Assembly (NCBI GenBank): GCA_964017145.1
Contig: OZ024850.1
Location: 845,618-909,617, forward strand
Length of the DNA: 64,000 nucleotides
Source: Agrocybe praecox
Taxonomy: Eukaryota; Basidiomycota; Agaricomycetes; Agaricales; Agrocybaceae
Direction of reading: 5' to 3'
Shown here: piece by piece, positions 24,195 to 36,046 of the stretch
Position numbering within the stretch: position 1 is the stretch's first letter
How the letters are laid out: the number at the start of each line of letters is the position of its first letter
The notes under the pieces: generated by a model
The model's input: only the letters and a program-made list of their open reading frames with translations
The model's database searches: none
Told to the model about the DNA's origin: nothing
Made by a program: the position numbers and the translations under genes

Positions 24195-24940
24195 TTCCCT
24201 TAGTTGCCCATTCAGGGTGATGCATCCACAGCGGAAATTACCCAACTTCCTAATTTCATGTATCAAGCCGTCTGGCTGGCCTATTGTGACCGTTTGTGAC
24301 TATAATCATGTGTCTGCTGTTGATGGCATCAAATTACAAACATATGACTTTTTGCTTGCCTCTATTTACATGTTTGGGCTCCACTGATATGTTTATATGG
24401 CCTCAAATGCAAACAAATAATAAATAATAATGTCAGCAGGCAGGGGCATGCAGGATATAAAACAAACAAAGCCTTTGAGTGACATCACATCCAAACAACC
24501 CAATAAGGCAAGAGGACTTTGGACTTTGAGATTTTGAGATAAAGGCCTTTCATGCATGACAGATAGGACTGAGATAAGACAGGATAAGATAAATCTATTT
24601 TTAGAACAGTCCTATTTTTAACTTTGTTCTATTTTTAGAACAAAGTTCACACTTGCCAAAGAAGAACATATTTATTTTTAGAATATGTCTATTTTTAGAT
24701 CTATTTACATATTTGGTAGACTAGATCAATCTATTTTTAGTTCAGATTTATTTTTAGAACACTTTAACAAAAAATAGTTTTGGTGGCTGTGTGCCAGATC
24801 ACATGCACATCACATGCATATCACATGCTTTTCACATGACTACGCCCTTCTAGTAACTGTCGGTCACCCTGATACATGATATTAGGCAGTTGGGCCATTT
24901 CCGCTGTGGATGCATCACCTTAAATGGGCAACTAAGGGAA
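24195..24940. mobile_element. Non-autonomous TIR element, about 746 bp
   Basis: The left end (TTCCCTTAGTTGCCCATT, then GTGATGCATCCACAGCGGAA, continuing to TCATGTATCA near 24273) is matched by the reverse complement of the right end (24867-24940) over about 75 bases with roughly ten differences. There is no transposase. The interior has repeated CTATTTTTAGA phrases (24595-24765), CACATG repeats near 24800-24840 and a GATAAGATAA stretch. No clear target-site duplication is visible, so the class is undetermined. A related sequence lies near 34150-34680. Confidence 0.75.
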
Positions 24941-27100
24941 ACTCATATAGAATTCTGTCAGTACTAAGTGCGGAGGTTGCGTTCCCCTACTACAATGACG
25001 GTATGTCAGTAACGAGTAGAGCCTGAGAGGTAAAAAGTGTTAACGTGCAAGGCATAGAAATATGGGGTCATGTATGGTGAATGAGATGATCGGGCTCGAG
25101 GACACACTTCCTGTATGTGCTATGTACTGCTTGGCCCGAATCGAGGTAGTGAGATCAGCTTGTGAAAGGAAGAAGCATGAAAGGACCATCTTAACAAGAA
25201 GCTATGAAAAGAATGTACCTGCCTGCAGCTTGTTCACGACAATCGTTAACCAGTATCGCATGGCCTGGGGTGATAATAAGAGGTGCAGATGAGGGGCAGG
25301 CTCGACCATTTGAAATGGATGAACGCACATACTAAAATGTACAATAAAACATAGCGACTTTTGAGCAATCATTTCATCAGCACATAACTCGTTGAATTGA
25401 CAAAAAATTGGGCATATATGGGCCTAGAATGAATGATACATACCATAGCATTTCATTACTTTTGATTGACAATCAAGGGCTTCCCTACAATCACTCTGAG
25501 AAAATGGAGGAGGTGAATGGGCTGATACAGGGACAACTTGATCAATGTAAATCACATACTTGATAGCCATGCTGATGACTTGGGTTATACACATCCATTT
25601 AGACAGTCGTCCTCGAGATCAGGAGTTAACTATTCTGGTAAGCATGGTCTGGATTATACAGGCGATAGATACAGGAGAACAACCAATAAAAGGGTTACCC
25701 AGCCATATAGCATATATGAGTGTTTTATCGGTCACTTGAAGCTTACACTACATTTCTAAAGCTGCTGGAAAGCTAGAATGATTGGAGAGGTACATATACA
25801 ATACAAAGTGGATCGGACTCTTTCATCGATATATACTCACCCATGAGTGAACAAGTGATAAGGTAAGAATATCTGAATTACACAGAGAGACAAAGCTCTG
25901 AATGTGAAGAAAGCATGTATGGAGCTTGATGAGTCTGGTTGAGGGGGGCACAACCTAGACAAAAGCCAAGAAATCGATAGCTAGTCCGACAGATCAGTGA
26001 AGGGTTTGCAATCAGCTCTTGAATTATTTCGAGTCAGAGACAGATAGTGAGTTTCCAAGAGCCTGGAGCAGGACAAGAGTGAGATAGGGAGAGCTGAAGT
26101 GGTGGTGGAAAGGAAGAAGAATATTGTCTCAGATAAGGCTCGGCCCTGGCGACGCGACGCATAACGGAAGAAACCGAACAAGTTCGCGTGACCGTTCGCC
26201 AATGAAGCTATCTGTTCCGTTTTCTGTGTTCGCTCTCCACTCTTAAATCATAGCTGCTGGAGAGTCCATGTCTCCTCTTATACGTATCGATTATCTCTGC
26301 TGGTTTCGTATCATCTCTAAAACATCGTATTTGATCTTGGATTCCGCGTACTCAATCAAGTGAGCTCTTCTCGTCTCCATATTTAACAACTTTACAAAGA
26401 TGTCTTCTACTTACACCCAATCATCATCATCTCAGAGAGGCTTCCCCATGTTGGCCCCCTCCATCGGGCACCTCAAAGTTCCGACAATGCTGCCATCCTG
26501 TAATTGTGAAGCTCAATGATGGATGGCTCATTGTATACCGTGTCTTCTCAACCAGTACACACCTTTTCTCTGACATGCCATTGTGCTCACATGCTCACAT
26601 TTACCTCTTTCCAGACTCTCCTCCTCCTCACTTCGACCAACGGGGTATCGATCAATTGATGGGATGGGTATGGTTCCCTTAAAGCTAGGACACGAGTAGT
26701 CGGGATGGATTTCCTTTCTTCATGTATGGCACATGGGCCTTGGGCTATCCTCTGGCGGCCACCGCTATAACCTCCTTTTTTTATTGCGAACAAATCCCTT
26801 CAATTCTTTTTTATCGTTTCCATCATACTTCATTTGCGCGTTTTTTTTGGCGCCAGCATTCGTGGACGAGGAACTGCAGCCTTCATTTGCTTGCCGCCAT
26901 AAAACAACTATTTCATTTTCTATCTTACGCACCGACTCACGTTGTTTCTTTGCAGATTATCTTACTGTCTAATTTTCTTTCTCTATTCACAGACGCTCAA
27001 ATTGTTCGTCATCAAAACCTATAAACACATTGGTATATTCCTCGAATACACCTCTGGGGTCAAACAATTTGACCACATCTTCGTGCACCGACACCTGCTC
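24941..27100. other. Intergenic, no supported gene
   Basis: Several ORFs of 68-100 codons on both strands, none with a recognisable domain or splice partner. The stretch 26700-27000 is hydrophobic in translation, probably from T-rich composition. Confidence 0.35.
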
Positions 27101-27351
27101 CGAAAAGATGGAGCAGAACTATTCTCCCAGCTCATTCCGTGTCTGGTACATCCACCATCGCGATTCGAAGCTGGACCGACAGCCAGCAGAACACGTTTGA
27201 AAAGAGGGTGGAAGATCTGGAGAAGCACGAGATGGAGTAGCATGAAGGGGCAGCGGCAACGCGAACGTCACACCGACACCTTCTAGGGCGCAGAGCCATC
27301 GTCCAGAGGCGAGGAGTAAGAGGTCGGCATCGTCCAATATTGTTCCGCTGA

Positions 27352-27993
27352 TTGTTACCACCGCTGGCGCTGGTCAGACCAGTACCACTGTATCCGCGTC
27401 CACTGTATCCATGCCCACCCGCAGCCGTTCGACTCAACCTGAACACATCTACGAAAGCTCGCCCTGGCGTAACCATCGACCCCTCTGTATCGCTGCTCAC
27501 TTCTCCACCCTCTGTTGTTTCCAAGCCGGCTGTTAACAAACCTCAGCCAGCTACATCACAGAACAAGGAAATTCCTGGCTACAAGTATTTCGCTAGCCCT
27601 GCTGCGTTGGGTCTGAATAAAGACGATCTGTTCGCATTGTGTCGGAGCTGCCTCCAACCACCTCTCACCACCCAGTCAATCCAGCCCATGGACCGTTTAG
27701 ATACTCCATACAAGTCGAATACTATTCGGAGTCAAAGGAACGAGGAAGGAGACAGCCGAGCGGAGCTAGGAGGAAGGAGAAGGAGGATCATAAACAAAGT
27801 TCTACAAATGAGAAGGCCGTACCTGGCCTGCCTCCTTCAGCAGCAGCACCGACGGCTTATCGTGCGCCTGCGGTTCCGAGTGCATTACCCCCAGCGCCAG
27901 AATGAGGGTAATACTATCACCGTACCAGCTACAACAAAGAACGCCAACGCCAGTTTACAACCACCGATGCCCACCGCCATGCCAATCCCATAG
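27352..27993 (+). CDS. Unrecognised Pro/Arg-rich ORF
   Basis: A 213-codon plus ORF ending at TAG, with Pro/Ser-rich and Arg-rich segments and the phrase YKYFASPAALGLNKDDLF. A second open frame overlaps it (27639-27905) with SHHPVNPAHGPF and Pro-rich sequence. A minus ORF also overlaps (28199-27885) whose product starts with a signal-peptide-like segment and ends with a hydrophobic helix. At most one of these can be the main product. I cannot identify any of them, and decayed coding sequence is possible. Confidence 0.25.
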   Translation: MLPPLALVRPVPLYPRPLYPCPPAAVRLNLNTSTKARPGVTIDPSVSLLTSPPSVVSKPAVNKPQPATSQNKEIPGYKYFASPAALGLNKDDLFALCRSCLQPPLTTQSIQPMDRLDTPYKSNTIRSQRNEEGDSRAELGGRRRRIINKVLQMRRPYLACLLQQQHRRLIVRLRFRVHYPQRQNEGNTITVPATTKNANASLQPPMPTAMPIP

Positions 27994-28249
27994 GGTGCAG
28001 TAGCACACTCCTTATTTATGAATTCCAACGTGTTTACATTGTTGTTAAATCCTTCCAGCACCTTGTCTTCACCTGCGAACTCGGCCACGTTCTCATCTCC
28101 TTCGCAGGACTTTGGCAATGTGCCGTTGAAGGCGAGCGAGAGGGATGGCAGGCAGGCGTTGACGAGGACGAAGAATGTAATGCAGTGGTTCAGGAGCAAC
28201 GCAAAGGGCAGGGCATGGAAGCCTTGCTCCTTACCCTGTTACGTCTAGC

Positions 28250-29208
28250 ATGGAGGACTAATCATTATGAGTGCAGGATATCATGAGTGCGACAGCAGAG
28301 CGTTCAGGAGACGGTTGACCACAGACGGAGCGAGAGCGACAAGTGGGGTGCACATGAGAGCAATGGGAAAAGCAGAAAATCGAGGCGAGGCGGAGGGAGA
28401 ACGTAGCCCTACGATTAACGTTGTTCGACAATCCCTTGACGTTATGCAGATCAAACTTATCGCTTTCTCTGGATCACCTCAAGTTCCAATTCTTTTAACG
28501 ACAGCTGTATTGGCCTCATCATTGCCTTTGTGTCAGTTGCAACGCCTTCTTCCACCGCTACTCTACATCAATGCACTCTTTAATCAAGATTGACATTCCT
28601 GTTTTATCCAGGATCCCTTCTACTCGTTTAACCTCGTTTTTATCGGAATTCGTACCGTTTCTCGCACACGCCTGCTGACACCGTATCTTGGTCTTGGTAG
28701 CACGCCATCCTTCTATACCGGGTTCATACATTTACCGCCCTGGTAGGAGTGTCGGTGGAGATGCTGCTTTACATTAGAATTCCTGCACAAAATTCGCCCC
28801 TAGGACTCGAATTATCTTGCCCATAACTATGTACATTCATACGTTACTTTAGACGATAGAGCACGCTTGAGAGCGTGTTTAATTTCAGTACTTACTACCT
28901 ATAGATAGACCATTAACCGTAACACAAGTGAAATAAAAGGAAATTGAATCGCTCCCGCTAGCCTGGACTCGTGTCTCATCAGGTGCTGGTGCAAGTAGTG
29001 GTAGGGCGTCATCACCATTACTGGCATCATGGTTTGTGGTCGGCAGTCGTTGCAGTCTTCATCATGGAGGTTGTTGTGCTAATGCGGTAACATTATATAA
29101 TCTGAGCGCAGGCGCCCAGCGTCTGCAATGGGAATTGACTTGTGATATGGACCAGGCGTCATCACTCTCAGGGAATTTTGCTGAAGGATGAAGCTCAGGT
29201 AACTGTTA
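28250..29208. other. Intergenic, no supported gene
   Basis: No recognisable gene, repeat or RNA. The 108-codon plus ORF (28267-28593) has no motif. Confidence 0.35.
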
Positions 29209-29499
29209 ATGAAATTCAATGTGTCAGGAAGGATGGAAGTCCCTTTTCCATGTTCGCTATCCAATGTAAGTCGTCCGCCTGTTGTCATTTTTTTTGTTCT
29301 TACTAACTTTTCTGTTTTCTCCCAAGCTTCAGCATCTAGGCAAGCCAAATGCAAGCCTTGCTTCAACATTCCTTTTAAAGTTATGGACCACGGTCATTTG
29401 AACTGCCTCCCATCGTGTTTGCTCACATACATAGAAAAGATGGAAGGATTAGCGTGGGAGGGTGCAGTCTTGTATGTTTTTTTCCAGAGCCGTCTTCAC

Positions 29500-31328
29500 T
29501 TAACTGAATTGAATATATCAGCCACGCATCCGGAAATGCTGCACTTGAAGAAAGAACTTTCTCAGTGCCAAGATAAATGTCTTGAATTGGCCTTCAGGAA
29601 GTGCTCATACAAGATTGCCAATGCCATAACATGTTGAAAAGCCGACGAAGCTGGTGTTTGGGGTTGGTGGAAGGTTGGTATAATATTCGCTCTGAGTAAG
29701 CTGTACAAGAACTTATGACATATTTTTAAGCTGCGAGGGATGAGTTCCAGATAGACATGATTGCGGAAGCGAGCAGAAAACGGAGACGGCTTGAAAGGGA
29801 ACGACGGATGTTTGAAAGACCACAGTCTGGTGTGTTCACTATCATTCCGTTATCACTCTCTTTGTTTATTAAATCCGTGTCTACCAGGGCGCCGCATTCT
29901 ACTCCCACCTCACGTTGGCATCCATAGCTTACCACCATTGCCAAATCTCCGCCAAATTGTTATATCATGCCCATTTGGTCATAGGAAGCCAACAAAATCG
30001 GGGAAGCACCACTCGCATTCTGATTATCCCAAAAATCTCGCGTACCCGGAAATCTCGACACTTTCTGTGAGTGATATAACACAAGATCTCCGTCTCACTC
30101 GGGGACCCCATCGCATGTGCCCAACAGTCACTTTCAGGGTATGAACGGTCGCGGATCGATATCCCCTGTTCATGTTATTTCGAATGGTTCGTCCGCTCCT
30201 GGAGCAGTATCGAAGACGGATGGGCCCTGGGATAAGCCTGGGGTTTAACTCGGCTAATGGAGGGAAGGGTCCTGATTGGGATACACGACCAACACACGAG
30301 GAAAATGGGAGAGAAAATGTGGAGAGAAAGGGAGCGCGACAGAAAAAGAGACGAACGAGAAAGAGAGAAAGATCTCAGAACGTGAAAGACTCAGACAGAG
30401 AGACAGAGAACTCCTGGAAATTGAAAGGAAGAGGCAGTGTGAGCGCCAACATGCCCAATGTCGACAAGGCCCTCCCAGTTCAACACATAGTAATCTTCAA
30501 CGAATGCACAACAGTGGTGTTGGTGGTTCCTCGGCTCAAGGATCTAGCAGTGTTCCTCACCATCACCATCGAACGCACCACCATCATGTTGTGCATCATC
30601 ATCATGGACAGGGTCCCCAGCACACTTCATCGTCTTTACCGCCGTCAAGCTCTGGAGGTGCTCCTATTGTACATAGTTCAAGATCCACTTGGGAGTATGA
30701 CAACTCGAGGCTTCCGCCTTCACTACATCAAAATTCTGGGTCCAACCATCCTCTTCCAACCGAAGTCATAGCGCTATCATCTGGAAAGACCTCGCAGATA
30801 TTTTTGATTCATAGAGAAAGGGAGATTATGGAGAGGGACAGAGAAACTCGTAAAATGCACAACCACCGCCATTCATCCGGTCCACCCATGATGCCTCCTG
30901 ACGAACGGGGTGATCGTCCCATGGCCATGCCATTTGTCATGGCTTCCAGCCAGACTATGCAACAGACTAACACGGCATTATTGTCAGCCCCTTATCTGAA
31001 CGGGTCTGGTGTCAATCCAACTGCTTCTCAGAGGGGAGGATCTATGTGGAATACGCCTGCGTCGACAGAGGGCCCACCCTACAGGGCATCGTCTTCCTCT
31101 GCACCTCCCTCAGGATATTCTGGACCTCATGATCTTCACTCTCGCTCTCCGGTGCAAGGACATCAATATATGAGTGCTTCATCTCACATTTCCTCTATGA
31201 GGCGAATGTCGAGCAACACTATGTCTTCCAATCTTCATAGATTAGGGTCTCTTCTGCTCCCACTGTCTAACCAAGCAAGACCCCCTCCTAGTCCATCCTT
31301 CTCCAAGTCCATATCAAATTCACAATGA
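29500..31328 (+). pseudogene. Sds3-like/Rpd3L-type chromatin protein gene, decayed
   Basis: Pieces of one conserved protein are spread over all three frames. A coiled segment (HPEMLHLKKELSQC) runs to an in-frame TGA at 29635-29637. The same frame continues KADEAGVWGWWK. Near 29760 lies AEASRKRRRLERERRMFE. A charged Arg/Glu repeat with frameshifts follows (30300-30420). The stretch 30430-31328 stays open for about 300 codons. It encodes His clusters (HHHHRTHHHH, VVHHHHGQ) and long Ser/Pro-rich sequence. The coil plus charged-repeat layout reminds me of Sds3-type subunits of histone-deacetylase complexes. This is a tentative assignment from memory. Multiple stops and frame changes indicate a pseudogene. 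It lies just upstream of a SWR1 remnant. Confidence 0.5.
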
Positions 31329-31777
31329 TCGCCTGTTGCAAGGTATGTGTCGAAGTTTGATCCCTTAACCGTCACTGATTGATTGGCATGACGATGCACA
31401 GTCCGAAAAATCGACCACTTTCACCACCGCCTAACAGTGGCGGAAAACAACTTTTATCTAGACCGCTTCCTGGTCCCGGATACTCTTCTTCGCCTCGCCT
31501 TTCTGGACCTGGGTGAATTGCCACCCCAATCGGCCAACCTTCATCAGGCCCATTACCACCTATCGTGATAGAGAGATGGAGATTAGGGAGAGGGACAGAG
31601 ATACTCGTAAAATGCACAACCACCGCCATTCATCCGGTCCACCCATGATGCCTTCTGGCGATCGGGGTGATCGTCCCATGGCCATGCCATTCGTCATGGC
31701 TTCCAGCCAGACTATGCAACAGACTAACACGGCATTATCGTCTGCTCCTCATCTAAACGGATCCGCACAGCAACAAC
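30815..31777 (+). repeat. Direct duplication of about 205 bp
   Basis: 30815-31020 is repeated at 31572-31777 with an offset of 757 bases and no indel through the core, at about 93% identity. Both copies read RKMHNHRHSSGPPMMP and MAMPFVMASSQTMQQT in an open frame. The second copy lies beyond the stop of the longer ORF, so part of the decayed gene has been duplicated downstream. The open frame in both copies suggests duplication before full decay. Confidence 0.85.
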
Positions 31778-31828
31778 ACTCTGTGTTACGCTCAGATCCC
31801 ATCCCTCAACACGAATAACAAGAAAATA

Positions 31829-32516
31829 TAACAAATCTTTCAAAATCTTTTTGAGAACCTCCCTTACTTTCCTCCGACTTCCAATGTACCTCGAATATAA
31901 CGGTATCGCACTGGTTCATGCAATCAAATGATTGGGGCAAATAAATTCTTTTCTTCATCGTGTTTGTCAACCCCGGAAATGGAAAAGAAGGATGGAAGGT
32001 GGAGAACATGAATTTCGACGTCCTGAGCTTAGACTAATGTATCCGCAATAGTGTTGGAAAAGGAGTAGGGAAGAACATAGCTAATTTTCCCGGAGCGGAA
32101 ACTTTGCAAGGATCATGTACCAGCAAAGGTTGATCAACAAAAGGTGAGTCTTGAGTTGTTTCAAACAACCTCATACCTCGTATCTAAAGTTTATCACCGT
32201 CAATCTCTTGTACTCAGTTTATAGGCTGTGCTTGAGAATTACCTACAGCACAGAATTTGTACCCCTTTAGCGAGGCATGTACAGTGACCCTCTAACACTT
32301 TGGTCGGAGGCAAATGATTGCCTATGCCCTGTATGTCTGGGAACAAAATCGACGTGGTTGCGGCTGAATCGAGTGAGAGCAGGATGTCCACTAGGAGCAG
32401 CAAGCATGGACATGGCAGGACAGGCCTCAATGACGATGTGGACGTTGCGGGGAAAGATATGTTAGGATTCAGGACTATAAGACAGAGCAATCGTGCGGTC
32501 TCCTGTTCGGAAACTG
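31829..32516. other. Spacer between two decayed chromatin genes
   Basis: No clean coding exon. An 85-codon ORF (32318-32575) reads MSTRSSKHGHGRTGLNDD and may be shifted N-terminal sequence of the downstream SWR1 copy. Confidence 0.3.
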
Positions 32517-33992
32517 ATGAGGCCGAAAGGGAGACTTCTGGCGCAAAAGCAGGCCAAGGCGGAGGGTATAGTTGACTGGCATGATGACCTGGTATGTCCG
32601 CTCTTTGGTCGTTCCTAATCACAGAATCTCATGCATTTTGTCTGTAACAGGTACGAGAAATGTTTCACATGGAAAACTTCGCTATGATGCTCTTGTTTGA
32701 CCCACCAGTAAGTGCTAATGAGATTATTTTTTGACCAAACCTCTGAAAGAAATACAGGAAGCTAAAGCTGATAATACGGCCGTCTTTCAAGAGGTATTAT
32801 TACTTTATCTGCGGTATATTATTATACTAAATTTATTCTTTCTAGCACAAAGCCAAATATGATCTCATCGACCATGCTGGTCCAGTTGCAGGTCCGTCAC
32901 GACAAACTCGAGGAAGACGGAATGAACAATGTCACAGTTTGGCAACTTCTTCAATATCAGCCCAGCCATTGCCGTCAAAGAAAAGGACTCCCAAATCCAA
33001 ATCAATCTCAGGCAAAGACGAAATACTGCAAACCTTACAGGTCGTTCACAATAGTCAGAAAGGACATGGCAAAGAAAAGCAGCGAGAAATCATTCATAGA
33101 GCTGATGATATCTCGACTGTTGTCGATATGGTACCTAGGGTGCAACACTTTCTATACGACGAGTTCATGTCGCGAGCGCAGACACAGGACGCCTTAGACT
33201 CAGGCGTTTATCAAGAGATTGCCAACATTGTGATGCAGCTACAAAAAGTGTGCAACCATCCCGATCTTTTTGAAGTTCGGCCTATTGTTACTTCGTTTAC
33301 TATGTCCCGATCAGCTGCAGCTGATTTTGAGATCAAGGATCTACTCATCCGCAGGAGGTTTCTGCACGAAGAAAACGAAAGGGTTAATCTGGACGTTGTT
33401 CGCTTGCAGTTTATCAACCACCAAAATGTGTCTCTTCTCACCACTGTAGCGATTCAGAACCTTGATGCAACGAACTTTCTACCTCATTGTTCGCTTAAAC
33501 TTGGAAAGCCCCCACCCTACGGCACTCGCACCAAAAATGGATTTCGCAAATATACCGCATATACTGATCAAGTTGAGAAAATCCCTTGTTGGTCCCACAT
33601 TGCATACCTCAACAAGATACGTTGTTCACGTATTCCAATATATAGTTTTGGGCAAATCTCTGTCGTACAACAGCTCGTTAAGCCTATCATTCCTTTCACC
33701 TACCTTGATACCCGTCATGACTACTTGGAGAGTGTTGATCGAGTTAACAAACTTGTGAAATCCTATGCCGAAAGAGCAAATCAATGCTCAGATTTAATCA
33801 GACATTTTGCTTTTGTTACTCCTCCCATTGTAGCGATGGATCTGCTTCATTTGGCCCTGTCCGGATACTTGAGAACAGCCCAAAGTTAACCCTTGGATTT
33901 CGACAAACTGCTGCACCTCATTAACGTCAGACTGAAGATCGCTTGTCCTGATCCTGATCTATGGCTATTGCAGTATGATTGCGGCAAGACAC
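32517..33992 (+). pseudogene. SWR1 chromatin-remodeller copy lacking the ATPase motor
   Basis: The full-length protein is the Snf2-family ATPase that exchanges H2A.Z into nucleosomes. Recognisable exons are 32517-32591 (LLAQKQAKAEGIVDWHDDL), 32651-32707 (VREMFHMENFAMMLLFDPP), 32758-32793 (EAKADNTAVFQE) and 32846-33889. The last reads HKAKYDLIDHAGP and then jumps, after about 85 residues, to LYDEFMSRAQTQDALDSG and LMQL-like VMQLQKVCNHPDLFEVRP. It continues through the inter-lobe region to LLHLALSGYLRTAQS. The whole first helicase lobe (Walker A, DEAH-type box) is missing, as is everything after YDCGK (33970), including the second lobe. TAA at 33887-33889 interrupts a frame that continues PLDFDKLLHLINVRL. 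Four intact introns show a genomic copy, not a retrocopy. It cannot be an active remodeller. Confidence 0.85.
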
Positions 33993-34139
33993 ACTTTTTG
34001 CATTGATCCCTTCCTGTTACATTTTCGCATTTTGAGTACACCATAAATCCCCATAAATGTATAGAATGCTATATCCACCTTTTGTTTTGTCAAAAAGCAC
34101 CCAGAACATAGCAAACTGGACAATATCCAGTAAAAACCG

Positions 34140-34680
34140 CTTTTTTAGGAAATTAGTCATGTGAGACAGATGCCACAGCCCCAGATATGATAAGATATGA
34201 TAAGATAGGTTGTCACAGCCACAGATAAAAAAAGATATGATATGATAAGATTACACAGCCACATAAGATAAGATATAGATTACAGAGCCATATGGCCGAT
34301 AAGATAGCACAGCCACAAATATAAAAATTATATGGTTGTGTAGAGAAAAAATCAGGCATCAATGTAAATATTTTTTATTACATAACCATCAATGGATCAG
34401 CTGCAAAACACAAAATACTTTTTGAACCTTGTGTATAAATCAAAATAAAAGATTGAAATATTCATAGCAAGCCTCAAAAAAAAACTAAAATCATGAAAAA
34501 TGTGTGCTATACTATTTTGGGTATGGTCTATCCAAATATATAAAGTGTTCTAAAATTAGATCCAAACCAAAAATAGATACATCTAAAAATAGAACCAGCA
34601 AAAACAAACATGTGTTTGAGTTTGATGTTATCAACAGTAGACATATCATCTGACACTCAGGGAATGCTGACATATAATCA
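34140..34680. repeat. AT-rich repeat region related to the 24.2-24.9 kb element
   Basis: Contains repeated GATATGATAAGATA and CACAGCCACA phrases (34170-34320), AAAATAGA phrases (34550-34600) and, near 34610-34650, a segment whose reverse complement resembles 24313-24345 (TGTCTRCTGTTGATRRCATC). It is probably a diverged inverted relative of the 746-bp TIR element. No gene. Confidence 0.5.
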
Positions 34681-34734
34681 CAGATATTTCAACCCAAACA
34701 TAAGAAGTAAAATTAAAAACAAAAATTAAAAGAA

Positions 34735-34830
34735 AGATAGACAGAAAGAAAGAAAGAAAGAAAAGATAGAAAGATAAAAAGATAAAAAGAAGAAAGGAAA
34801 GAAAGAAAGAAGGAAAAAAAAGATAGAATT
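34735..34830. repeat. Purine microsatellite (GAAA)n with GATA
   Basis: AG-only tract of AGAAAGAAAGAAAG units with GATAG and GATAAAAAG variants. The minus-strand Phe/Ser-rich ORF across it is an artefact. Confidence 0.85.
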
Positions 34831-35009
34831 TGTACAATAATTAGTTTATTGACCATGTACATATGTCCCCTGCAGTCAAAGGTGCCTGACTATGTTGATC
34901 TTTCTATTTACTCACAGGGTTAATAGTTTTACCTGTGCCCCTTGCATGGGTGGATCACCAACATGGCAAATGCCAGTATCTGTATATTAGAAATATAGGT
35001 CTGCTATCA

Positions 35010-35420
35010 AAAAGTCAACCCTCATACCCAAGTCAAAGTTGGTTGACCAACCCTTTTGCTCAAGTTGATCAGTCATTCTATCACTCAAGTCAACCCTATT
35101 ACCTAAGTCAAAGTTGGTTGACTGACCCCACCAGCCAACCCAAGTTAAAATCAGTTGACAACCCCCTCATTCAAGTCAATCAGCAAACCATATTGCTCAA
35201 GTCAACACCTTACTCAAGTCTAGCAGCCAACCTTATACCCAGTCAAAGTTGGTTGACCAACCCTCTTATCCAAGTCAATCACCTTACTCTACCACCCAAG
35301 TCAACCCCCTTACCCAAGTTCAGCAGCCAACCTCATACTCCAGGCAAAGTTGATTGACCAACCCCCTTACCCAAGTTGACCAGTTCATCCTACAATCCAA
35401 GTCAATCCCTTGCCTAATTC
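35010..35420. repeat. Imperfect repeats around GTCAAAGTTGGTTGACCAACC
   Basis: The phrase CAAAGTTGGTTGACCAACC or a close variant occurs near 35031, 35108, 35243 and 35344, separated by CAAGTCAACC-type phrases. Spacing is irregular (77, 135, 101). The plus ORF 34935-35357 translates this as repeated SQSWLTNP peptides. I regard it as repeat translation, though a repeat protein cannot be excluded. Confidence 0.65.
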
Positions 35421-35573
35421 ATCTTTCCTATCCATAGAGGACCTCTTGCATCTCTGCTTGCCCCAACCCATTCAACATCCATATAGCATTTTTGAACTAG
35501 CATAATACTCTTTTGTAGTAACACAAAATGCCCTGAACAGCCCTCAATATACAAGATACAGGTCTATCAAAGA

Positions 35574-35861
35574 CACCATAGCATAGCTTATATACATGCC
35601 TACTATCACTCAAAATATGACCACAAACACATTTCAAACACCTACAATACAACCAAAATGATGGCCCCAATATGCAGGAAAGTACCCTAAAAATAGCCAG
35701 GATTGTATGCCAGAACACACCATAGTATAGCTTATATACATGCCTAATATCACTCAAAAGATAACCCCAAATACATCCCAAACACCCACAATACAACCAA
35801 AACAGTACCCCCAATATGCAGGAAAAGTACCCTAAAAATAGCCAGGATTGTATCCTAGATC
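35574..35861. repeat. 144-bp tandem duplication, two copies
   Basis: 35574-35717 is followed directly by 35718-35861 with about 88% identity. Both begin CACCATAGYATAGCTTATA and contain CCCCAATATGCAGG and AAAATAGCCAGGATTGTAT. The period is a multiple of three, so a minus-strand ORF (35814-35497) runs through it with a 48-residue repeat. Confidence 0.85.
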
Positions 35862-36002
35862 TGTCTTAGAGGACCTCTGGAACCAGCCCCCATTCTGGGA
35901 AATTTCCCTAGTGACAAGAAAGATCCATGTCACAACGACATCAGAACGCCAAGAGGAAAGAACCTACAGTCTTTTCTCTTCTATCTTTCTTCTGTTTTAC
36001 CC

Positions 36003-36046
36003 CCTCTTAGGTTGCAAAAAGATCCAACATTTTGCAACCTAAGAGG
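36003..36046. repeat. Perfect 17-bp hairpin, 10-nt loop
   Basis: CCTCTTAGGTTGCAAAA at 36003-36019 is the exact reverse complement of 36030-36046. It lies in a gene-free stretch. It may be a foldback remnant, a rho-independent-like fold in a transcript or abutting TIR ends. Confidence 0.85.

Noticed and set aside
27885..28199. Small secreted or membrane protein on the minus strand
   Set aside because: A signal-like start and a terminal hydrophobic helix are present, but the ORF overlaps two plus-strand frames and has no other support.
34646..34837. Phe/Ser-rich minus ORF
   Set aside because: Translation of a GAAA microsatellite.
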